DNA of 64,000 bases from Lentibacter algarum (GTDB lineage Bacteria > Pseudomonadota > Alphaproteobacteria > Rhodobacterales > Rhodobacteraceae): contig NZ_JAHKQI010000008.1 of the NCBI RefSeq assembly GCF_018860975.1, positions 597,635 through 661,634 on the forward strand, in the 5' to 3' direction. Made by a program: the position numbers and the translations under genes. The notes below the pieces were generated by a model, which saw nothing but the letters and a program-made list of their open reading frames with translations, had not been told where the DNA came from and did no database searches. This document shows, one piece after another, positions 16,623 through 25,478 of the stretch (positions are counted from its first letter, which is position 1; every line of letters starts with the position of its first letter).

Positions 16623-17660
16623 ATGGTCAATTCAATACTCACAGTCGATCTTGATGCGCTGGTTCGCAACTACCGCGCCTTGCAAGAACTTAGCAGCAAC
16701 GAAACCGGCGCCGTGGTTAAGGCCGACGGATACGGTTTAGGCCTTGGGCGTGTGGCCCGCAGCCTTGCCAAAGCGGGCGCGCGGCAGTTTTTTGTTGCCA
16801 CGGCCAGCGAGGGCGCCGAGCTGCGCCGCGAGCTGGGTGATGGCCCCTCAATCAGCCTTTTCGCCGGTCACATGGCTGGCGACAGCGACATGATCAATGA
16901 TCTCTCGCTCACGCCGATGATCAACTCCATCGAGCAGTTGCAGCGGCACTTGCAAGCCCTGCCCAAAGCGCCGTTTGGCGTGCAGCTAGACACAGGGATG
17001 AACCGCCTCGGCATGGAGCCCGCTGAATGGTCGGCGCTGCGCGACATCGTCTTGCCGCAGAACCCGACACTGCTGATGAGTCACCTCGCCTGCGCCGACG
17101 CGCCCGACCATGCGATGAACGCTCAGCAACTGCAGTCCTTTCGCGAAATGACCGACGACACAGGTATCCCCCGATCGCTTTCGGCAACCGGCGGCATCTT
17201 GCTTGGCGCCGACTATCATTTTGACGTCACCCGCCCCGGCATCGGCCTCTATGGCGGTCTTCCCTATGCTGACGCGCTGCCTGTCGCCTACCTCGAGCTG
17301 CCGGTGATACAGGTGCGCGAGGTGGCCGAAAGAGAAAGTGTCGGCTATGGCAATGCCTATATTGCCGAGCAACCGCGCCGTGTTGCCACACTTTCGGCAG
17401 GCTACGCCGACGGGCTTATCCGCGCCATGTCAGGTAAAGCCCGCACCTTCTACGGGCAGACAGAATGCCCCGTGCTTGGCCGCGTCTCGATGGACAGCAT
17501 CAGCGTCGACATCACCCGCCTTTCCGACACGCCCGCCTCGCTCACCCTTTTGGGCCGCCAGCAATCCGTTGATACCCTCGCGGACGCAGCCGGCACCATC
17601 GGCTATGAAATTCTCACATCCCTCGGGGCGCGCTACACGCGGCGCTATTCAGGCGGTTAA
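16623..17660 (+). CDS. alr: alanine racemase
   Basis: This PLP enzyme interconverts L- and D-alanine for peptidoglycan. [11 protein letters not shown] near 30-40 contains the PLP lysine, and [15 protein letters not shown] near 255-269 is the conserved C-terminal barrel-to-domain junction. [11 protein letters not shown] holds the second-domain catalytic region. The length of 345 residues is slightly short but normal. mlaE starts at the base after its stop codon. A catabolic dadX role cannot be excluded, but no dadA is nearby. Confidence 0.92.
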   Translation: MVNSILTVDLDALVRNYRALQELSSNETGAVVKADGYGLGLGRVARSLAKAGARQFFVATASEGAELRRELGDGPSISLFAGHMAGDSDMINDLSLTPMINSIEQLQRHLQALPKAPFGVQLDTGMNRLGMEPAEWSALRDIVLPQNPTLLMSHLACADAPDHAMNAQQLQSFREMTDDTGIPRSLSATGGILLGADYHFDVTRPGIGLYGGLPYADALPVAYLELPVIQVREVAERESVGYGNAYIAEQPRRVATLSAGYADGLIRAMSGKARTFYGQTECPVLGRVSMDSISVDITRLSDTPASLTLLGRQQSVDTLADAAGTIGYEILTSLGARYTRRYSGG

Positions 17661-18446
17661 ATGGCCACAGTTCTTACCCCCCTCGCCGCAATCGGCGCTA
17701 CCGTGCTTGGCCTGCTCGCCGCAGTTGGCCGCGTCGCTCTCTTCGCCTTAGAGACGGTTACACACCTCTTTCGCCCGCCGTTTTATGGCCGCGAGTTTCT
17801 CTCGGCGTTGGTGCAAATCGGCTGGCTTTCGCTTCCGGTTGTCGGCCTCACAGCCTTGTTCACCGGTGGCGCTCTGGCCTTGCAAATCTACTCCGGAGGT
17901 GCGCGCTTCAACGCCGAGGAGGTCGTGCCCTCCATCGTCGCCATCGGCATGGTGCGCGAGCTCGGCCCTGTGCTTGGTGGCCTCATGGTGGCCGCGCGTG
18001 TGACAAGCTCGATCGCCGCCGAAATTGGCACTATGAAAGTCACCGAGCAGATCGACGCCCTGGTGACGCTCTCCACCCATCCGATGAAATACCTCACCCT
18101 GCCCCGCGTGCTTGCCGCAACGCTTTCGGTGCCCGTGCTCGTGGCTGTTGGCGACGCTATCGGCATCTTCGGCGGCTACATCATCGGCGTGACAAGGCTT
18201 GGCTTTAACGAAGCCGCCTACCTCAAAAACACCGTCGACTTCCTGCAAATGTGGGACATCACCTCAGGCCTGCTCAAAGGCGCGGCCTTTGGCTTCATCG
18301 TCGCCACGATGGGCTGCTACTATGGCATGAACTCGGGCCGCGGAGCCCAGGGCGTTGGCCGCGCTACAAAATCCGCTGTCGTCGCCGCCAGCGTCATGAT
18401 CCTCGCCGCCAACTACCTGCTGACAGAGTTGTTTTTCACGTCATGA
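17661..18446 (+). CDS. mlaE: MlaE-type ABC permease (phospholipid trafficking)
   Basis: This 261-residue membrane protein belongs to the MlaE permease family, which with MlaF moves phospholipids between inner and outer membranes to maintain asymmetry. Motifs visible are GLTALFTGGALALQIYSGG, VPSIVAIGMVRELGPVLGGL and AAEIGTMKVTEQIDALVTL, the last being the family's coupling region. About five hydrophobic segments are present. The start codon directly follows the alr stop. A 202-base gap then separates it from mlaF, unusual because these genes normally touch. No mlaD or mlaB is seen nearby. Confidence 0.9.
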   Translation: MATVLTPLAAIGATVLGLLAAVGRVALFALETVTHLFRPPFYGREFLSALVQIGWLSLPVVGLTALFTGGALALQIYSGGARFNAEEVVPSIVAIGMVRELGPVLGGLMVAARVTSSIAAEIGTMKVTEQIDALVTLSTHPMKYLTLPRVLAATLSVPVLVAVGDAIGIFGGYIIGVTRLGFNEAAYLKNTVDFLQMWDITSGLLKGAAFGFIVATMGCYYGMNSGRGAQGVGRATKSAVVAASVMILAANYLLTELFFTS

Positions 18447-18652
18447 GATCGCAAGCACCTACCCGCACGGAATCAAGGCCGCAGGCCGCCGTGCATCGCA
18501 GACGCGCCCTCACGCGGCGGCGATTGGCCACTGTCATCACACGACAGAAAGTTTACACAGGTTCTGCGACCATAAACTGCCAAACACCCAACTTGCATCG
18601 CCCCCACGCGCGCCTGCAATACACGGCTTACACTTCAAGGGTTGCACCATGA
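18443..18652 (+). CDS. doubtful 69-residue ORF between mlaE and mlaF
   Basis: An open frame runs from an ATG overlapping the mlaE stop to a TGA overlapping the mlaF start, so both junctions read ATGA. The product is Arg-rich with no hydrophobic segment (it starts MRSQAPTRTESRPQ). It uses AGA, AGG, CGA and ATA codons that its neighbours avoid, which argues against a real gene. It may simply be degraded sequence, or a leader read by ribosomes coupling mlaE to mlaF. Confidence 0.2.
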   Translation: MRSQAPTRTESRPQAAVHRRRALTRRRLATVITRQKVYTGSATINCQTPNLHRPHARLQYTAYTSRVAP

Positions 18653-19395
18653 TCACCCTCACAAACGTTCACAAATCCTTCGGCCCCAAGCATGTCCTGC
18701 AAGGCGTTGACCTGACCATCGACAAAGGCACCTCAATGGTCATCATCGGCGGCTCGGGCACTGGCAAGTCGGTTATGCTCAAGTCTGTTCTCGGTCTCGT
18801 CACCCCTGACAGCGGCGAAATCACCGTTGGCGGCAACAATGTGCAATCCGGCGATCGCGACGCATTCCTCGCCCGTTTCGGGATGCTCTTCCAAGGCGGC
18901 GCACTGTTTGACAGCTTGCCTGTCTGGCAAAACGTCAGCTTCCGCCTGCTGCGCGGCGCGCTCAAACGCCCGCACAAGGAAGCCCGCGAGATCGCCATTG
19001 AAAAGCTCCGCCGCGTCGGCCTTACCCCCGAAACCGCCGATCTCTACCCCTCCGAGCTCTCCGGAGGCATGCAAAAGCGCGTCGGCCTCGCCCGCGCTAT
19101 TGCGGCGGAACCCGAGATCATCTTCTTTGACGAGCCAACCACTGGCCTTGATCCGATCATGTCCGGTGTCATCAACGAGCTGATCCGTGAGATCGTCGTG
19201 GAAATGGGCGCCACCGCGATGACCATCACCCACGACATGTCATCTGTGAGGGCCATCGCCGACAACATCGCTATGCTCCATGACGGCGTGATCAAATGGA
19301 CAGGGCCCGTCAAAGACATGGACGACAGCAAAGATCCCTACCTTGAGCAGTTCATCCATGGCCGCGCCGAAGGCCCGATCGAAGCCGTGCGCTAG
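18649..19395 (+). CDS. mlaF: MlaF-type ABC ATPase (phospholipid trafficking)
   Basis: The 248-residue ATPase shows Walker A GGSGTGKSVMLKS at about 35-47, the signature LSGGMQKRVGLARAIA, and Walker B EIIFFDEPTTGLDP with the H-loop ITHD. The MlaF-type sequence between Walker A and signature includes FGMLFQGGALFDSLPVWQNV. It powers the MlaE permease just upstream. MlaD, the periplasmic lipid-binding partner, is missing from this window and must be encoded elsewhere if the system is complete. Confidence 0.92.
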   Translation: MITLTNVHKSFGPKHVLQGVDLTIDKGTSMVIIGGSGTGKSVMLKSVLGLVTPDSGEITVGGNNVQSGDRDAFLARFGMLFQGGALFDSLPVWQNVSFRLLRGALKRPHKEAREIAIEKLRRVGLTPETADLYPSELSGGMQKRVGLARAIAAEPEIIFFDEPTTGLDPIMSGVINELIREIVVEMGATAMTITHDMSSVRAIADNIAMLHDGVIKWTGPVKDMDDSKDPYLEQFIHGRAEGPIEAVR

Positions 19396-19809
19396 ATGTG
19401 CGGCGGTGGCGATGATCCTTTTCCAACAATTGTTGAGGCAACCGGCATGCGCGTAAATGATCTCCTCGAACTTACGTTTCTCAGTGCTGCTCCGCTTGGC
19501 ATTGCTGTTTCGCTGGCAGCGGGTGTCATAATCTTTCGTGGCCCGGCGCGACTGCTCAGCATCGCCGCACTGCTCACCGGCGCATTGGGGCTGGTTGTGG
19601 CTTTGGACATCCTGCCTCTCAATTATCGACAGGCCCACATCAGCCGAAACTCCGACCTCGCTGCGCTGCTCTTTCTTCTGTCTTTGGTTTTGTTCTACTG
19701 GCGCGTCACTTATCATCCAAATCCGAGAAAATGGATCACGCTCCCTGCGACAATCGGCATTTGCATCAGCTTGTTTTGCACCCTGTTTCTGACATTTGAC
19801 ATTATCTAA
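19396..19809 (+). CDS. small polytopic membrane protein, unknown
   Basis: The 137-residue product starts directly after the mlaF stop. An internal ATG at 19447 (MRVNDLLELTF) is an alternative start. There are about four hydrophobic segments: LGIAVSLAAGVIIF, LLSIAALLTGALGLVVAL, LAALLFLLSLVLFYW and LPATIGICISLFCTLFL. I do not recognise the family. The position right behind mlaF suggests co-transcription. Third-codon GC is lower than in neighbours, so it may be poorly conserved. Confidence 0.5.
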   Translation: MCGGGDDPFPTIVEATGMRVNDLLELTFLSAAPLGIAVSLAAGVIIFRGPARLLSIAALLTGALGLVVALDILPLNYRQAHISRNSDLAALLFLLSLVLFYWRVTYHPNPRKWITLPATIGICISLFCTLFLTFDII

Positions 19810-19860
19810 ACCTTACAACAACGCGCGCACCGTTAAGCCGCCCCAACCGCTAAAACTGTC

Positions 19861-19902
19861 TGCACTGGTATATGCACTGCGGTATGCACTGAAATATGCA
19901 CG
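19861..19902. repeat. 12-bp tandem repeat (about 3.5 copies)
   Basis: TGCACTGGTATA, TGCACTGCGGTA, TGCACTGAAATA and TGCACGCA run in tandem in the 227-base gap before the PqiA-like gene. The TGCACTG core is constant. No protein need be involved. It may be a multi-copy regulator site or simple slippage product. Confidence 0.6.
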
Positions 19903-20036
19903 CAGCTCACAGCCCCCTTCAGAGCCGTTAACACTTAGGGTGAAACTCGCAAATTTTCTCCCCACAAGCACCCATTGCCGCAAGCGAACCCCGCACTTAG
20001 CTGTTAAACAGCGACAAACTGATCGGAGACACCGAC

Positions 20037-20501
20037 GTGCAAAATATCCTACGCCTCGCCAACCTCGCCTTGCTGGTTCTGTTCCCCATCGCCTGGTTTG
20101 CGCCGTTGATGAAAGCCGGCCTTTTGCCGCTGTTCAGCCTCAAGGAAATCTCGGTGATCACCGGCCTGCAATCCCTCTGGGGGAGCGACGTTTTCCTCGC
20201 GCTTGCAGTCACGTTCTTTGCACTTTTTGCGCCGTATATCAAAACCTTGGGCCTCGCACTTGTGCAGTTTGATCTGCTCAAGCCAAGCACCCTCCCGGTG
20301 CTCTCGATACTGGGCAAACTGGCGATGGCCGATATCTTCCTGATCGCGCTCTACATCACATTGGCAAAAGGCATCGGCGTGGGCCGTCTAGAAACAGCTT
20401 GGGGCCTCTATCTCTTCACAGCCTGCATCATATCATCACTGGTGATCTCGATGCTGACGAAACAGTCAGAGACAAAAATCGCATCTGTTTCTGATTCGTG
20501 A
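20037..20501 (+). CDS. PqiA-like membrane protein (single domain)
   Basis: The 154-residue product starts at GTG with a GGAG element eight bases upstream. It has four hydrophobic stretches (LALLVLFPIAWFAP, VFLALAVTFFALFAPYI, ADIFLIALYITLAKG, LYLFTACIISSLVISML) and a KLAMADIFLIA segment, which resemble one half of paraquat-inducible protein A. E. coli PqiA has two such halves and cysteine motifs that are absent here. PqiA proteins act with MCE proteins in envelope lipid transport, so the location near mlaEF fits. The function is inferred from family resemblance only. Confidence 0.6.
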   Translation: MQNILRLANLALLVLFPIAWFAPLMKAGLLPLFSLKEISVITGLQSLWGSDVFLALAVTFFALFAPYIKTLGLALVQFDLLKPSTLPVLSILGKLAMADIFLIALYITLAKGIGVGRLETAWGLYLFTACIISSLVISMLTKQSETKIASVSDS

Positions 20502-20576
20502 ACAATCATCGGCTTCAACAGTCTATTTCTCATCTACGACGCTATTTCGCATCTTTTCCCCTGCCATTTACCTCAA

Positions 20577-20600
20577 ATATAGGCATAATCTTGCCTATAT
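20577..20600. promoter_or_regulatory. 24-bp hyphenated palindrome, candidate operator
   Basis: ATATAGGCA (20577-20585) and TGCCTATAT (20592-20600) are exact reverse complements around TAATCT. The element lies 28 bases before the ATG of the following membrane/coiled-coil gene, where a repressor would act. No T-run follows, so a terminator is unlikely. I do not recognise the motif. Confidence 0.55.
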
Positions 20601-20628
20601 CCTGCTATTTGGTTTCTGGGGGGAAATC

Positions 20629-21399
20629 ATGAAGACCTTTTTGCACGCATTGCGCGTCATATCATTTCTCTTTCATCGCCTCGCTTTTGCGCTCGTGGTG
20701 CTTGCTGCTCTGGCGGCCGTAACAGCGACAGTTCTGGCGCTTCTCGGGCTGCTTCCATGGCTTGAGCTTTCGCTCGCCTTTGGCGGCGAACCCCTCGTAA
20801 ACGCTGGGGTTTGGGTGCAATCAGGCGTCACGGCCTTGCTGCTGATGCTGGCGTTTTTCGTGCCCTCGACAAAACGCATCCTGACGCTTGAAAACTCGCA
20901 TCGTTCCTTCCAGCTCGGAATGCATGATGTGGCCCGTGCCTATCACTATGCCCATGCAGCCGACCGCGCCGATGCTTTCCAGCTCTCAAGCGAGTTTGAT
21001 TCGGTTCGCGAGCGTCTCGTCTACTTACGCCAGCACCCTGATCTCGGCTCTTTGGAGCCGGACGTGCTCGAAGCCGCCGCCCAGATGAGCCATATCTCGA
21101 AAGAACTCTCCGACACCTACTCTGATGAGGCCTTGGCCCGTGCACGCGATTTCCTGCGGCAGCGTCAGAGCGAGGTCGAGCGCTTCAACTCGCGGCTTGA
21201 TCAAGCGAAGGTTGTTGCCACCGAGCTTAAGCACTGGCTGCACGAAGTCGAGTTGGAAGAAAGCGTAGCCGCATCACAGCTAGAGCGCCTGCGCGACGAG
21301 CTGCGTGAGGTCCTGCCCGAGCTTGGAACACAGATTGTTCTCGAGGCACAGGTTGAAGCCGAAGAGAACATTGCCCGCCTACCCCGCGCGGCCGAGTAA
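20629..21399 (+). CDS. two-TM coiled-coil protein, often labelled DNA repair protein, unknown
   Basis: The 256-residue product starts after a GGGGGG-AAATC ribosome site. It has two transmembrane segments (about 19-45 and 59-81) and a cytoplasmic, heptad-rich helical region from about 95 to the end, with Leu/Glu/Arg patterns such as LRQRQSEVERFNSRLDQAK. No enzymatic motif appears. Similar roseobacter proteins beside radA are sometimes called DNA repair proteins, apparently from gene order only. It precedes radA by 63 bases. A role in membrane or envelope organisation would fit the sequence better. Confidence 0.6.
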   Translation: MKTFLHALRVISFLFHRLAFALVVLAALAAVTATVLALLGLLPWLELSLAFGGEPLVNAGVWVQSGVTALLLMLAFFVPSTKRILTLENSHRSFQLGMHDVARAYHYAHAADRADAFQLSSEFDSVRERLVYLRQHPDLGSLEPDVLEAAAQMSHISKELSDTYSDEALARARDFLRQRQSEVERFNSRLDQAKVVATELKHWLHEVELEESVAASQLERLRDELREVLPELGTQIVLEAQVEAEENIARLPRAAE

Positions 21400-21462
21400 C
21401 TTTTAGTGAAAAAAATGCGGCTAGTGTTTGACGATGCCCCGACTCTCAGGCATCAAAAATAA

Positions 21463-22827
21463 ATGGCAAAAAAACTCAATTACGTCTGCAATGCATGCGG
21501 TGCAAGCACCACAAAATGGGCCGGACAATGCGATTCGTGCGGTGAATGGAACACCATCAGCGAAGAAAAGCCGCTAACGTCCTCGTCATCGTCCAAGGCT
21601 ATTGGGGCAAAACGTGGTGGGCGTGTCGCTCTCACGGCGCTCGATACGCACGAGACACCGCCGCCGCGCACCCGCAGTCTGATGGACGAACTTGACCGCG
21701 TTTTGGGCGGCGGCCTTGTGCCTTCATCCGCGATCCTTGTCGGCGGTGACCCGGGCATTGGCAAGTCCACTTTGTTATTGCAAGCCGCTGCAATGTTTTC
21801 ATCTAATGGTTTGAAAACAATATATATTTCTGGCGAAGAAGCTGCTGCTCAAGTTCGGATGCGCGCGCAACGACTGGGCCTGAAAGACGCACCGGTGCAG
21901 CTCGGCGCCGAGACAAACCTGCGCGATATTCTCACCACGCTGGAAGAAGAAAAACCGCAGCTCGCCATCATCGATTCCATCCAGACGATGTGGGTTGATA
22001 CCGTCGATTCCGCTCCTGGCTCCGTCTCGCAAGTGCGCGCCGCAGCACATGAACTCACCAGCTTTGCCAAGCGCAAAGGCATTTCGGTGATCCTTGTTGG
22101 TCATGTCACAAAAGACGGCCAGATCGCCGGTCCGCGCGTGGTTGAACACATGGTTGATACAGTGCTCTATTTTGAGGGCGAACGCGGGCATCAGTTCCGC
22201 ATTTTGCGCGCCGTCAAAAACCGTTTTGGGCCCGCCGACGAGATCGGTGTGTTCGAGATGACAGGCGGCGGATTGCAAGAAGTTCGCAACCCTTCAGCCC
22301 TGTTCCTGAGCGAGCGCGGCACGCCCTCGCCCGGTTCTGTGGTATTTTCGGGCATCGAAGGCACGCGGCCAGTTCTGGTTGAATTTCAAGCGCTTGTGTC
22401 CCCAAGCCCGCACAGTCAGGCCCGCCGGACAGTCGTTGGATGGGACAGTTCACGCCTTGCAATGATCCTGGCTGTGTTGGAAGCGCGCGTTGGCATTCCC
22501 TTTGCCGGGCTGGATGTATACCTCAACGTTGCTGGCGGCCTTAAGGTTTCCGAGCCCGCCGCTGACCTCGCCGTCGCCGCTGCGCTGCTCTCTGCCCGTG
22601 AAGACGCCGCCTTGCCCGAAGGCGCGATCGTTTTTGGCGAATTGAGCCTCTCAGGGGCACTCAGAAACGTCAGCCAGACAGAAAACCGGTTGAAAGAAGC
22701 ACAAAAGCTTGGTTTCACGACCGCAATTATGCCAAAGGGTGAGAAGACCCCGAAAGTGGCAGGTATCGGAACCCGAGGGTTTGATGATCTGACAGGTTTC
22801 GTCGGCGAGATTTTCGGTGCAGGTTAG
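21463..22827 (+). CDS. radA: DNA repair protein RadA
   Basis: RadA (Sms) is a RecA-related branch-migration helicase. The 454-residue product has an N-terminal zinc finger, CNACGASTTKWAGQCDSCGEW, then Walker A GGDPGIGKSTLLLQ near 89-102 and the RadA-specific KNRFGPADEIGVFEM near 248-262. The C-terminal Lon-like domain includes GLDVYLNVAGGLKVSEPAAD. The length matches the family. cvpA follows 20 bases later, so the two genes are likely an operon. Confidence 0.95.
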   Translation: MAKKLNYVCNACGASTTKWAGQCDSCGEWNTISEEKPLTSSSSSKAIGAKRGGRVALTALDTHETPPPRTRSLMDELDRVLGGGLVPSSAILVGGDPGIGKSTLLLQAAAMFSSNGLKTIYISGEEAAAQVRMRAQRLGLKDAPVQLGAETNLRDILTTLEEEKPQLAIIDSIQTMWVDTVDSAPGSVSQVRAAAHELTSFAKRKGISVILVGHVTKDGQIAGPRVVEHMVDTVLYFEGERGHQFRILRAVKNRFGPADEIGVFEMTGGGLQEVRNPSALFLSERGTPSPGSVVFSGIEGTRPVLVEFQALVSPSPHSQARRTVVGWDSSRLAMILAVLEARVGIPFAGLDVYLNVAGGLKVSEPAADLAVAAALLSAREDAALPEGAIVFGELSLSGALRNVSQTENRLKEAQKLGFTTAIMPKGEKTPKVAGIGTRGFDDLTGFVGEIFGAG

Positions 22828-22847
22828 CGCCACAAAGGAGCGACAAG

Positions 22848-23429
22848 ATGGATGGATTTACAATAGTTGACGGTGTCGTCGCACTGATCGTTGTGGTCTC
22901 GGCCTTGCTGGCTTACTCACGCGGACTTGTGCGCGAAGGCCTTGCGATTGCTGGCTGGATACTGGCGGCGATTATGGCCTTTATCTTCGCCCCTCAACTT
23001 GAGCCATTGGTCAAGGAAGTCCCGGTTGTCGGCGGGTTTATCTCTGACAGTTGCGAGCTGTCTATGATCGCGGCCGCCGCAGCTATCTTTGCCATTGTGC
23101 TGGTCATTGCGTCATTGTTTACGCCGTTGTTTTCCTCGCTTATCCAGCGCTCGGCCCTTGGCGGGCTTGACCAAGCCCTCGGCTTTTTGTTCGGCGTTGC
23201 GCGTGGTGTGTTGCTGGTCGCAATCGCTTTCTTCGTTTATGAAACTGTGATCACCTCACAAAACATCACCGCCATCGACGACAGCCGCTCAGCGCGGGTT
23301 TTCGGCCGCATGACTGGCCGCATCGAACAACGTGACCCCGAGCAAGCGCTCGGCTGGATTACCCAGCAATATGAAGAGCTTGTCAGCGGATGTTCAGCCC
23401 CTGCGGACGAAGTCGAAGCAACAGAGTAA
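22848..23429 (+). CDS. cvpA: CvpA family protein
   Basis: The 193-residue product is an integral membrane protein with about four hydrophobic segments. FTIVDGVVALIVVVSALLAY at 4-23 and RGLVREGLAIAGWILAAI are typical CvpA features, and LGGLDQALGFLFGVARG marks the third segment. CvpA is needed for colicin V production in E. coli and is tied to envelope stress tolerance; the molecular function is not settled. It usually precedes purF, as here, 132 bases downstream. The C-terminal tail is acidic. Confidence 0.9.
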   Translation: MDGFTIVDGVVALIVVVSALLAYSRGLVREGLAIAGWILAAIMAFIFAPQLEPLVKEVPVVGGFISDSCELSMIAAAAAIFAIVLVIASLFTPLFSSLIQRSALGGLDQALGFLFGVARGVLLVAIAFFVYETVITSQNITAIDDSRSARVFGRMTGRIEQRDPEQALGWITQQYEELVSGCSAPADEVEATE

Positions 23430-23561
23430 CGCGGGCGACCAAAAGCTCACAGGCACAAACCACAAACACAAGTTACAAGTTTTGTGATCGTTTCGTGACA
23501 TCGTGCTGCCGCCCCCGTATGAAGAGCCTAACGTTGATCTCAAGATTCGGAGCTGCCCGCT

Positions 23562-25052
23562 GTGACGAAATCGCCGATGTCCCTTGCTGACGCCCCAAAG
23601 TTCTACGCTCATCCGTTTGACGACAACAAACTCAAAGAAGAGTGCGGCATATTTGGCGTCACAGGCGTCACCGATGCCGCAAACTTTGTTGCACTCGGGT
23701 TGCATGCCCTCCAACACCGAGGGCAAGAGGCAGGCGGCATCGTCAGCCACGATCCGGAAGATGGCTTCAACTCCGCCCGCCGCTTTGGCTATGTGCGTGA
23801 CAATTTCACCAAGCAATCTTTGATGGAAACCCTCCCTGGCCCACTGGCGATCGGCCATGTGCGCTATTCAACCGCTGGCTCCAAAGGTGCTGCGATCCGC
23901 GATGTGCAGCCTTTCTTTGGCGAGTTCTCGATGGGCGGCGCAGCGGTTGCCCACAACGGCAATATCACCAACGCCGAAGCCCTGCGCCGTGAGCTCACCG
24001 AGCGTGGCAGCATCTTTTCAAGTTCGTCAGACAGCGAGTGCATCATTCACCTGATGGCCCGAAGCCTGCAACGTAACATCCCCGAGCGCATGGAAGACGC
24101 TCTGCGACGCGTTGAAGGTGCGTTCTCGATCGTTGCCATGACCCGCACCAAGCTGATCGGCGTGCGTGATGCGCTCGGCGTGCGTCCGCTTGTGCTTGGC
24201 AAGCTAGGCGATGGCTACGCTCTCAGCTCAGAAACCTGCGCACTTGATATCATCGGTGCAGAGTATGTCCGCGAGATCGAACCCGGCGAGATGGTTGTCA
24301 TCACGGGTGACGAGATCGAAAGCAGCTACCCTTTCCGCAAGCAGTCACCGCGTTTCTGCATTTTTGAGCATGTCTATTTCTCGCGCCCTGACAGCATCAT
24401 CGGCGGTCAATCCGTCTATGAAACCCGCCGTCAGATCGGGGTTGAGCTGGCCCGCGAGGCCCCTGTCGACGCTGACTTGGTCTGCCCTGTGCCTGACTCC
24501 GGCACGCCTGCCGCGATCGGGTTTTCACAGGAAAGCGGCATCCCCTACGCGATGGGCATCATCCGCAATCAATACATGGGCCGCACGTTTATTGAGCCAA
24601 CAGAGCAGATCCGCAACATGGGTGTGCGCCTCAAGCTCAACGTCAACCGTGCTCTGATCAAGGGCAAACGGGTGATCCTCGTTGACGACAGCGTTGTGCG
24701 CGGCACCACTTCGCGCAAGATCAAAGAGATGATCCTCGACGCAGGGGCCGCCGAAGTTCACTTCCGAATAGCCTCTCCACCCACGGCATGGCCTTGTTTT
24801 TACGGGGTCGACACGCCACAGCGCGAAAAGCTTTTGGCCGCGACCATGACTGAGGAAGAGATGCGCGAGCACCTGAATGTTGACAGCCTCAAGTTCATCT
24901 CGCTCGACGGTCTTTACCGCGCGGTGGGCGAGGCCAAGGGCCGCAAAGCCAGCTGCCCGCAATATTGCGATGCCTGCTTTAGCGGCGAGTACCCTGTCAC
25001 ACCAGCCGACATGATCGAAAAAGGTTTTGTGCTGAAAACAGCGGCTGAATAG
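23562..25052 (+). CDS. purF: amidophosphoribosyltransferase
   Basis: PurF makes phosphoribosylamine from PRPP and glutamine, the first step of purine synthesis. A propeptide of about 27 residues precedes the catalytic Cys in EECGIFGVTG. The PRPP site VILVDDSVVRGTTSRK lies near 368-383. Four cysteines, in FCIFEHVYFSRPDS, TAWPCFYGVD and YCDACFSGEYP, match the [4Fe-4S] ligands of the B. subtilis-type enzyme. The start is GTG 23562 or ATG 23577. The length of about 496 residues fits. Confidence 0.95.
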   Translation: MTKSPMSLADAPKFYAHPFDDNKLKEECGIFGVTGVTDAANFVALGLHALQHRGQEAGGIVSHDPEDGFNSARRFGYVRDNFTKQSLMETLPGPLAIGHVRYSTAGSKGAAIRDVQPFFGEFSMGGAAVAHNGNITNAEALRRELTERGSIFSSSSDSECIIHLMARSLQRNIPERMEDALRRVEGAFSIVAMTRTKLIGVRDALGVRPLVLGKLGDGYALSSETCALDIIGAEYVREIEPGEMVVITGDEIESSYPFRKQSPRFCIFEHVYFSRPDSIIGGQSVYETRRQIGVELAREAPVDADLVCPVPDSGTPAAIGFSQESGIPYAMGIIRNQYMGRTFIEPTEQIRNMGVRLKLNVNRALIKGKRVILVDDSVVRGTTSRKIKEMILDAGAAEVHFRIASPPTAWPCFYGVDTPQREKLLAATMTEEEMREHLNVDSLKFISLDGLYRAVGEAKGRKASCPQYCDACFSGEYPVTPADMIEKGFVLKTAAE

Positions 25053-25181
25053 GCGGATTACCACACAAACAGGCGCGGATCGGCTGTTTTCTGCTGCATT
25101 GCAGCATTCTCGCGCTCCGGCTCTTTCTCTCCTTGTCACTTGCCCCTAAGTGCCTCTCTTGCACCTGCAAAGAGACACACC

Positions 25182-25436
25182 ATGACGCCCGACATAAACG
25201 AAGAAACAGCCCAAGCAGCAACTCAAAAAGACCAACTCGCACTTGGTAGCCTGCGTTTGCTTGGCGTCGTGATCCGCCCGAGCGAGTCCGAGGCCCTGCT
25301 GCGCGCTCCTGATGGACGCACGCTCATGGTCAAATCCGGTGAAGACACGCCGTTCGGGCGTGTTCAAGCGGTTGGTGACGACTTTGTGCTCGTCGACACT
25401 GGCGTCAAAACCCGCCGTCTTTCGCTGCCTGCTTAA
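25182..25436 (+). CDS. small conserved-looking protein, unknown
   Basis: The 84-residue product starts MTPDINEETAQAATQK. A compact beta-rich second half, RPSESEALLRAPDGRTLMVK then SGEDTPFGRVQAVGDDFVLV, resembles the small domain of pilus/secretion proteins such as PilP or GspC, but this is only a similarity of pattern. The first half is polar and probably disordered. There is no signal peptide, so it would be cytoplasmic. It sits between purF and a short-chain dehydrogenase. The frame extends upstream to 25140, but no ribosome site supports that. Confidence 0.55.
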   Translation: MTPDINEETAQAATQKDQLALGSLRLLGVVIRPSESEALLRAPDGRTLMVKSGEDTPFGRVQAVGDDFVLVDTGVKTRRLSLPA

Positions 25437-25478
25437 GGCCCTGTTGCCAAGCCTCAAGCGCTGATCTAAACCAAGCCC

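Noticed and set aside
19796-20272. A 158-codon frame overlapping the PqiA-like gene
   Set aside because: It includes the 12-bp repeat as Tyr-Ala-Leu runs and then reads the PqiA-like gene in another frame. Composition is Arg/Pro-rich and unlike a protein.
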